In this document: positions 49,101-55,100 of the stretch, piece after piece | Layout: each line of letters opens with the position of its first letter | How positions within the stretch are numbered: position 1 is the first letter of the stretch | Assembly (NCBI RefSeq): GCF_905163445.1 | Contig: NC_053190.1 | Location: forward strand, 1,304,501 to 1,368,500 | Length of the DNA: 64,000 bases | Direction of reading: 5' to 3' | From: Pararge aegeria | Taxonomy: Eukaryota > Arthropoda > Insecta > Lepidoptera > Nymphalidae | Notes under the pieces: model-generated | Told to the model about the DNA's origin: nothing | What the model saw: only the letters and a program-made list of their open reading frames with translations | The model's database searches: none | Position numbers and translations under genes: made by a program

Positions 49101-52100
49101 CTAATTTAGACTATCTTATTGATAGTTTGAACATAGACAGTTTAGATGTAAATAAAAATGTTATATTTTTGTTAGGAGACAGCTTAAATGTCAAAAAGAC
49201 ACAAATTATAAGATGTGTAGAAAAGTTGCTGGCTTTGCATGAAAAATCTAAATGTAGATTTGTTATGTGTGCCTTTCCGTACTGTGGCACACTTAGTTCT
49301 AAGCGAAATAAGCAAATTTATAATTTAAATTTATTAATTTATAACTTGACATGCCGTCATAGTGAGGCAGTTTTTTATTTTGATGTGAATAAATTTATTT
49401 CAAGACTGTTATTGACTAGGGATACTTTTTATCTGTCAAAAAAATGTAAGCAACATATAGCCTCATTATTAGCTTACAATTTAAATGATACAGTTACAAG
49501 TGTTGTAACTAAGTCTATTGACAACTTTACAAATTGTACTTTAGGTACCAATATTTCTGATAATGACCCAAGTACTTGTTCAAGTACTAAGAAAATTTCT
49601 TATAATTATTTAAACTAGATAGCCAGACAACGGAGAAGCTCTCCAATATGAACATTGTACATCAAAATATACAGAGCTTAACCGGCAAAGAAATTGAAAT
49701 AGAACTGTTTGTGGAAAAACTCAATATACACATTCTGTGTATTACTGAGCATTGGCTCACTGGTGCACATCCAGCAGTTATCTTAAGGAATTTCAAAATG
49801 TCAAGTGTGTTCTTCAGAAGGACTGCAATTCATGGTGGGTCCTTAATTTTTGTACACAATAATATAACTTGTAAGGAGCGAAAAGACATAGTTAGTCTTT
49901 CTGTTGAACGCACTGTAGAACTATCTTGTGTGGAGCTGGAGCGATTTATAATAGTGTGTGTATATCGTCCCCCCTCAGGTGATTTTAGCCTTTTTGAGGA
50001 TGTAATGGAAGATGTGCTTAAGCGATTGTCTGTATCCACAAAAAAAGCAATAGTATGCGGGGATTTTAATGTTGATATTTTACTTAGTAATGCAACTACG
50101 ACTAGGTTGCTAAACTTATTTAAATGTTTTAATTTAAATTATGCTTTTAGTGAACCTACTAGAATCACAGCAACCTCAGCATCGTGTTTAGATAATATTT
50201 TTCTCAACTGTGATATCTTAGGTAAATCGATAATAACCAACTTAAGATCAGATCATTGTGGCCAACAAATTACTGTTTTGAATAATATAAACAAAGATAA
50301 ACATATCGTCAAGTGTAGGCCGATAACTAAGAGCAAATTGACGCGATTCAAAGGTGAAATATCATCCAAAATTCCTGCCCTTGTCTTTAAGAACGGTCAT
50401 CCTGACAGCATTTATGGTACGCTCTTTAATATTATAGAAAATGAATTTAACAAAATATTCAATTTCAAACATATAGATTTCAATAAAAAAATAAAGTTTA
50501 GCGATTGGGCAACTATTGGCATATACAAAAGTAGAGATAATTTGTATGAGCTCTATGGTGAAAAACAATATAACCATACTCCAGCTTTCCTACAACACGT
50601 AAAAATGTACTCTAAAACGTTTAAGAACGTTTGCTTTCATGCTAAGTCGCTATACTTTAAGGATCAAATCATAAAATCGGATAACAAAGTACAAACAACC
50701 TGGAAAATTGTTAATAATGAAACTGGGAAAGCTAAATCTCGCAACGTAAACTTTGAATTAATTATTAATGATAATAAAGTTACCGCTGACAGTGAGGTTG
50801 CAAGTACCTTTGAAAACTTTTTTCAGAGTGTTCCTATTTTGTTGACTGATTCACTTAATTCTTCACCTACTGCAGCTCAGAGTTTATTGAGGAACAACGT
50901 TAATGAGTGCAACGTTTTATTTAATTTTAAACATATATCTGCATATGATATAATAAAGAATTTTAAGTTGTTGAAACAGAAAAAAACCGGTGATTTATGG
51001 GGTATGTCTGTAATGGTAATATCTAACATTATAGACGTTATTGCCCCTTACTTAGCCATACTTTTTAATGAATGTGTTGATAGAGGTACTTTTCCAAATT
51101 TAATGAAACATAGTAAACTTATACCTCTATTTAAATCTGGCAATAAAAACGACATAAACAATTACAGACCCATTTCAATCTTACCAGCTCTTAGTAAGGT
51201 CTTTGAAAAAATTATATTAAATCAACTTTTGAATCACTTCAATGTAAATAACTTACTACATCCGGAGCAGTACGGTTTTACTAAAGGTCGTAGCACCACG
51301 GATGCAGGCGCTAAACTTTTAAAACATGTGTACGATGCCTGGGAACGTTCGCAGAATGCCATTGGTGTTTTTTGTGATCTATCCAAAGCATTCGATTGTG
51401 TCGATCATAAAACCTTGCTTCTTAAACTAGCCCATTATGGTATCAAAAACGTTGCACTAAATTTGGTTGCCTCTTATCTCAGTGACAGAACCCAAAGGGT
51501 TTGCATAAAAGACATTAAGTCGCAGGGGTCGGCTACGTCAATGGGTGTCCCACAGGGTTCAATCTTGGGTCCCTTTCTATTTTTGGTGTATATAAATGAT
51601 CTACCACACCATGTCAGTGAAACCTGTGACATTGTACTGTTTGCAGATGATACATCTCTAATTTTTAAAACTGATAGAGGTAGAGACAACTCTGACGATG
51701 TAAGCCGTGCTATGTCGCATGTGTCGCACTGGTTTACTGTCAATAATTTACTTTTAAATGCAAAAAAAACTAAGTGTGTGGAATTTATTTTACCAAATGT
51801 AAAGAAAGTTAATAAAAATATAATAATAAATGGAGAATCACTAAAAATGGAAGATTCCACAGTTTTTCTGGGCATGACCTTGGATTGTAAGCTTCAGTGG
51901 GGTACCCATATAGATACACTAGCAGGTAAACTAAGCTCGGCTGCCTACGCCGTCAGGAAAATTAGACAGATTACTGACGTAGAAACAGCAAGACTTGTTT
52001 ACTTCGCGTACTTTCATAGTGTGATGTCTTACGGGATCTTATTATGGGGCAAAGCTGCTGATATTGAAACTATATTCATATTGCAGAAAAGAGCTGTACG

Positions 52101-55100
52101 GTCAATATATAAACTTAAATCACGTGAATCCCTCCGTGAAAAATTTAAAGAAATTGGTATACTTACGGTAGCCTCACAATACATTTATAACAATATAGTA
52201 TTTGTAAGACAACATATTAGTCTTTATAAACAAAAAGTGGATATAAACAGTCGACTTACAAGAAATGGTCATAAATTAGTGACATCTGCATATCGTCTGC
52301 GAAAGGTGCAGAAGTCATTTGTGGGATTGAGTATACGCTTTTATAATATGATTCCTAAGGTAATTTTGGACCTACCAATCCATAAGTTTAAAGAATGTGT
52401 TAAAACACATTTATTACAGCGAGGTTATTATACAATTGATGAGTTTCTTAATGACAAGGTTGCTTGGAAGCATCCGGCTCCGCTTTCATCTCTCACAAGA
52501 TAGAAAAATGAATGTTAAAATATAAAATGTAAATTTTTGATGTTGGAAAAGAGCAACTGCTGAGTTTCTTGCCGGCTTCTTCTCGGTAGAATCTGCCTTC
52601 CGAACCGGTGGTAGAGTCACTACACACGGACAGACTTGACGTTTCAAAAGTGCTTGTATTAGGCCTACTTGAAATAAATGAATTTTGAATTTTGAATTTA
52701 TATATAGACTGTGCTTAAATTTAGCGCGTCTAAGCCTCCATGTCCATGGCACGCGGTTAACGCGCGTTTTGACAAGTTGTGTTAACAAGTTCATCCATAA
52801 ACTTCAGGTATAAAACACGCGTTTATCGATACGCTGGCGCCCGACAGTTGTAAAATTCTATATTCAAATAGGCCTTTAAAATATATATCATTGGTTTATT
52901 TCTGTCTTTTGCGTTCGTTCGGCTGTCTGGATTCACCAGTGTGTTCAGGACTCTGACATAGGGAGCTTGCACGCACGCATCGGAATAAATCGCGCTCGTT
53001 AAACTCGTTACCTTTGTTACGTACCTACCTAACATTCTTTTTAATAGTTATTTTAAAATCAATCTCATATTGTGGGGTTTCATTTAAAACCAACCCATTA
53101 CCCAATACATGCTAACATTCACGTAAGCGCGCTGCTAAATGTGTTCGATCGTCTTCTGCTACAATAATTCTATGAGACCCTATAAGTTGTGTAAAATGAT
53201 TAGGATTATGGCAGAGTTGAAATGTCGATTTATATAGCCATATATTATGAAAATAGCCATATACATAATTATATATGGCTTTCAGTCAGCTATGATAAAA
53301 TTCTGTAATCGAGGTACAAATACCACTGAAACTGTTTCTTTCTACTTAAACAAAATTGGAGCAGTGCGTTTAACGCCTAAAGCTAAATTGTATCGTCAAA
53401 AGCTGTATATTGTTTCGACATCGTCATCATCATCAAATTTAGATGTTTTCTTTCACCATTGAAGCAAGTGGTATTCATAACTTAAAAAAGCTAGAGGTGT
53501 GTTCTGAGAATTGAACTCGTCTCCTCGAAATGTAGCCGAAGCCTTAACCACTAGGCTATTACCGCTTTTCTGACTTTATACAGATTTCTCTAAGTACTAT
53601 AATATATTTTTACCAGACCGCGCAAAGCAAATAACGCTTTCATCGTTTACGCACCGGCTATTACGTTGTTTAAATTAAATTGTAATATCCTGTAAAATAA
53701 AAACCTTATTCCCTATTTACTTTACTGTAGTGTAGAAATACAGACAAATGTATGTATTTCTACACTACAATATCTACACTATCTACACTCAATAAAATGA
53801 TTATTATTTATTCCACTACACGTTAGCCCGTTACTGCAACCTCGCCTTACCACCAGCAGGGCTATCATGCGCGCCACGAGATTATTGTCTCTACCCGTTA
53901 ATTGTTTATTGGTTATTGTTATTAGGTACACAAAACAGGTAATAACTAAAAGTAGATCTAAATATAAGTAATAACAAGTTTTGTTCTAAGCTACAACCCA
54001 AAGTATGTGTACACAACTTGGAATTGAATTAAACAGAAAGTAAAGATAAAATTAAAGTTGAAACAAAAAAGAAACACTTAATTAATAATATATATATTAT
54101 TTCCCTAAAGAATTATGTGGAATTTAATAATTTGAATTTTAAAAATATTTATCCTTTTGTTAAAAATGTCTATATTATGATTACTTGATACTAAATCATT
54201 ATAAAGGCGGCACATGCGAACGATGGGATTGTAAAAGGAAGTATTGTTCTTGTAGACACTTACGGAAAATGGTTTAAAATATTTTAATATTTTAATCTGG
54301 GATTACCGCGAGTATTAAACATATTTATTCTATAGATTTAAACGAGATAATGGGTAGACGTGACTCTCTCGTAGCTCTCATTGTTTGGGATCATAATCAT
54401 TATCATATCAACCGATAGACGTCCACTGCTGGACATAGGTCTTTTGTAGGGAATTCCACATTCCGTGCCGCTTGGATCCAGAGGCTACCTGCGATGCGCT
54501 TAATGTCGTCTGTCCACCTCGTTGGGGGTCGACCAACACTACGCTTACCCGTGCGGGGCTGCCATTCCAGCACCTTGGGACCCCAACGTCCATCCTTTCT
54601 CCGAACTATGTGCCCCGCCCATTGCCACTTCAGCTTCACGACTTGTTGAGCTTTATCGGTAACTCTGATGGATCTCCACATTTCTGATACCATCACGTAG
54701 AGATGCTCCGAGCATAGCTCTTTCCATCGCACGCTGAGTGACTCTGAGCCTTTTTATGAGGCCCATAGTTAGCGACCATGTTTCTGAACCATAGGTCATC
54801 ACTGGCAACACGCACAGTACGAAGACTTTGGTCTTCTCTCTTCTGACTGAGGGATTTTTAGCACTTTTGGCAGTTACATTAAAACAATATCCCTAATCAG
54901 GTTTTTCGCGACATCGTATCGCTAAATCACTTTGTATCACATCCGGGTTTGTATCTAGCCACGACCGAAGCTACCACCAAACCAAACTACGTACAAACTA
55001 AAGATGCTTACCCTAACAGCTGACCATTGTTGAGCTGCTCCGGGGGAGACTTGACCTGGGAGAACATGACCTTGTCGCTCAGCTCACCCCGGCTGCCACG

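Larger units (their letters stand above)
48890..52700 (+). mobile_element. LINE-A non-LTR retrotransposon, 5' truncated, coding-competent ORF2
   Basis: The element comprises ORF1, a short spacer, ORF2 and a 3' UTR of about 195 nt. The UTR contains TGTTGGAAAAGAGCAAC, CTTGCCGGCTTCTTCTCGG and GGTGGTAGAGTCACTAC. It closes with AATAAA (52673-52678) and a short TTTTGAAT-type repeat tail near 52680-52700. The same 3' UTR recurs in at least seven other places in this window, showing a multi-copy family. The 5' boundary is approximate, where recognisable SINE-B sequence stops. I could not identify a clean target-site duplication. Confidence 0.88.

Noticed and set aside
51474..51875. A 133-codon minus-strand open frame
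   Set aside because: Antisense shadow of the LINE-A reverse transcriptase core.
48890..52700. LINE-A considered as a domesticated host gene
   Set aside because: It has the full retrotransposon layout, a poly(A)-signal 3' tail and many dead copies sharing its 3' UTR, which fits a mobile element rather than a co-opted gene.
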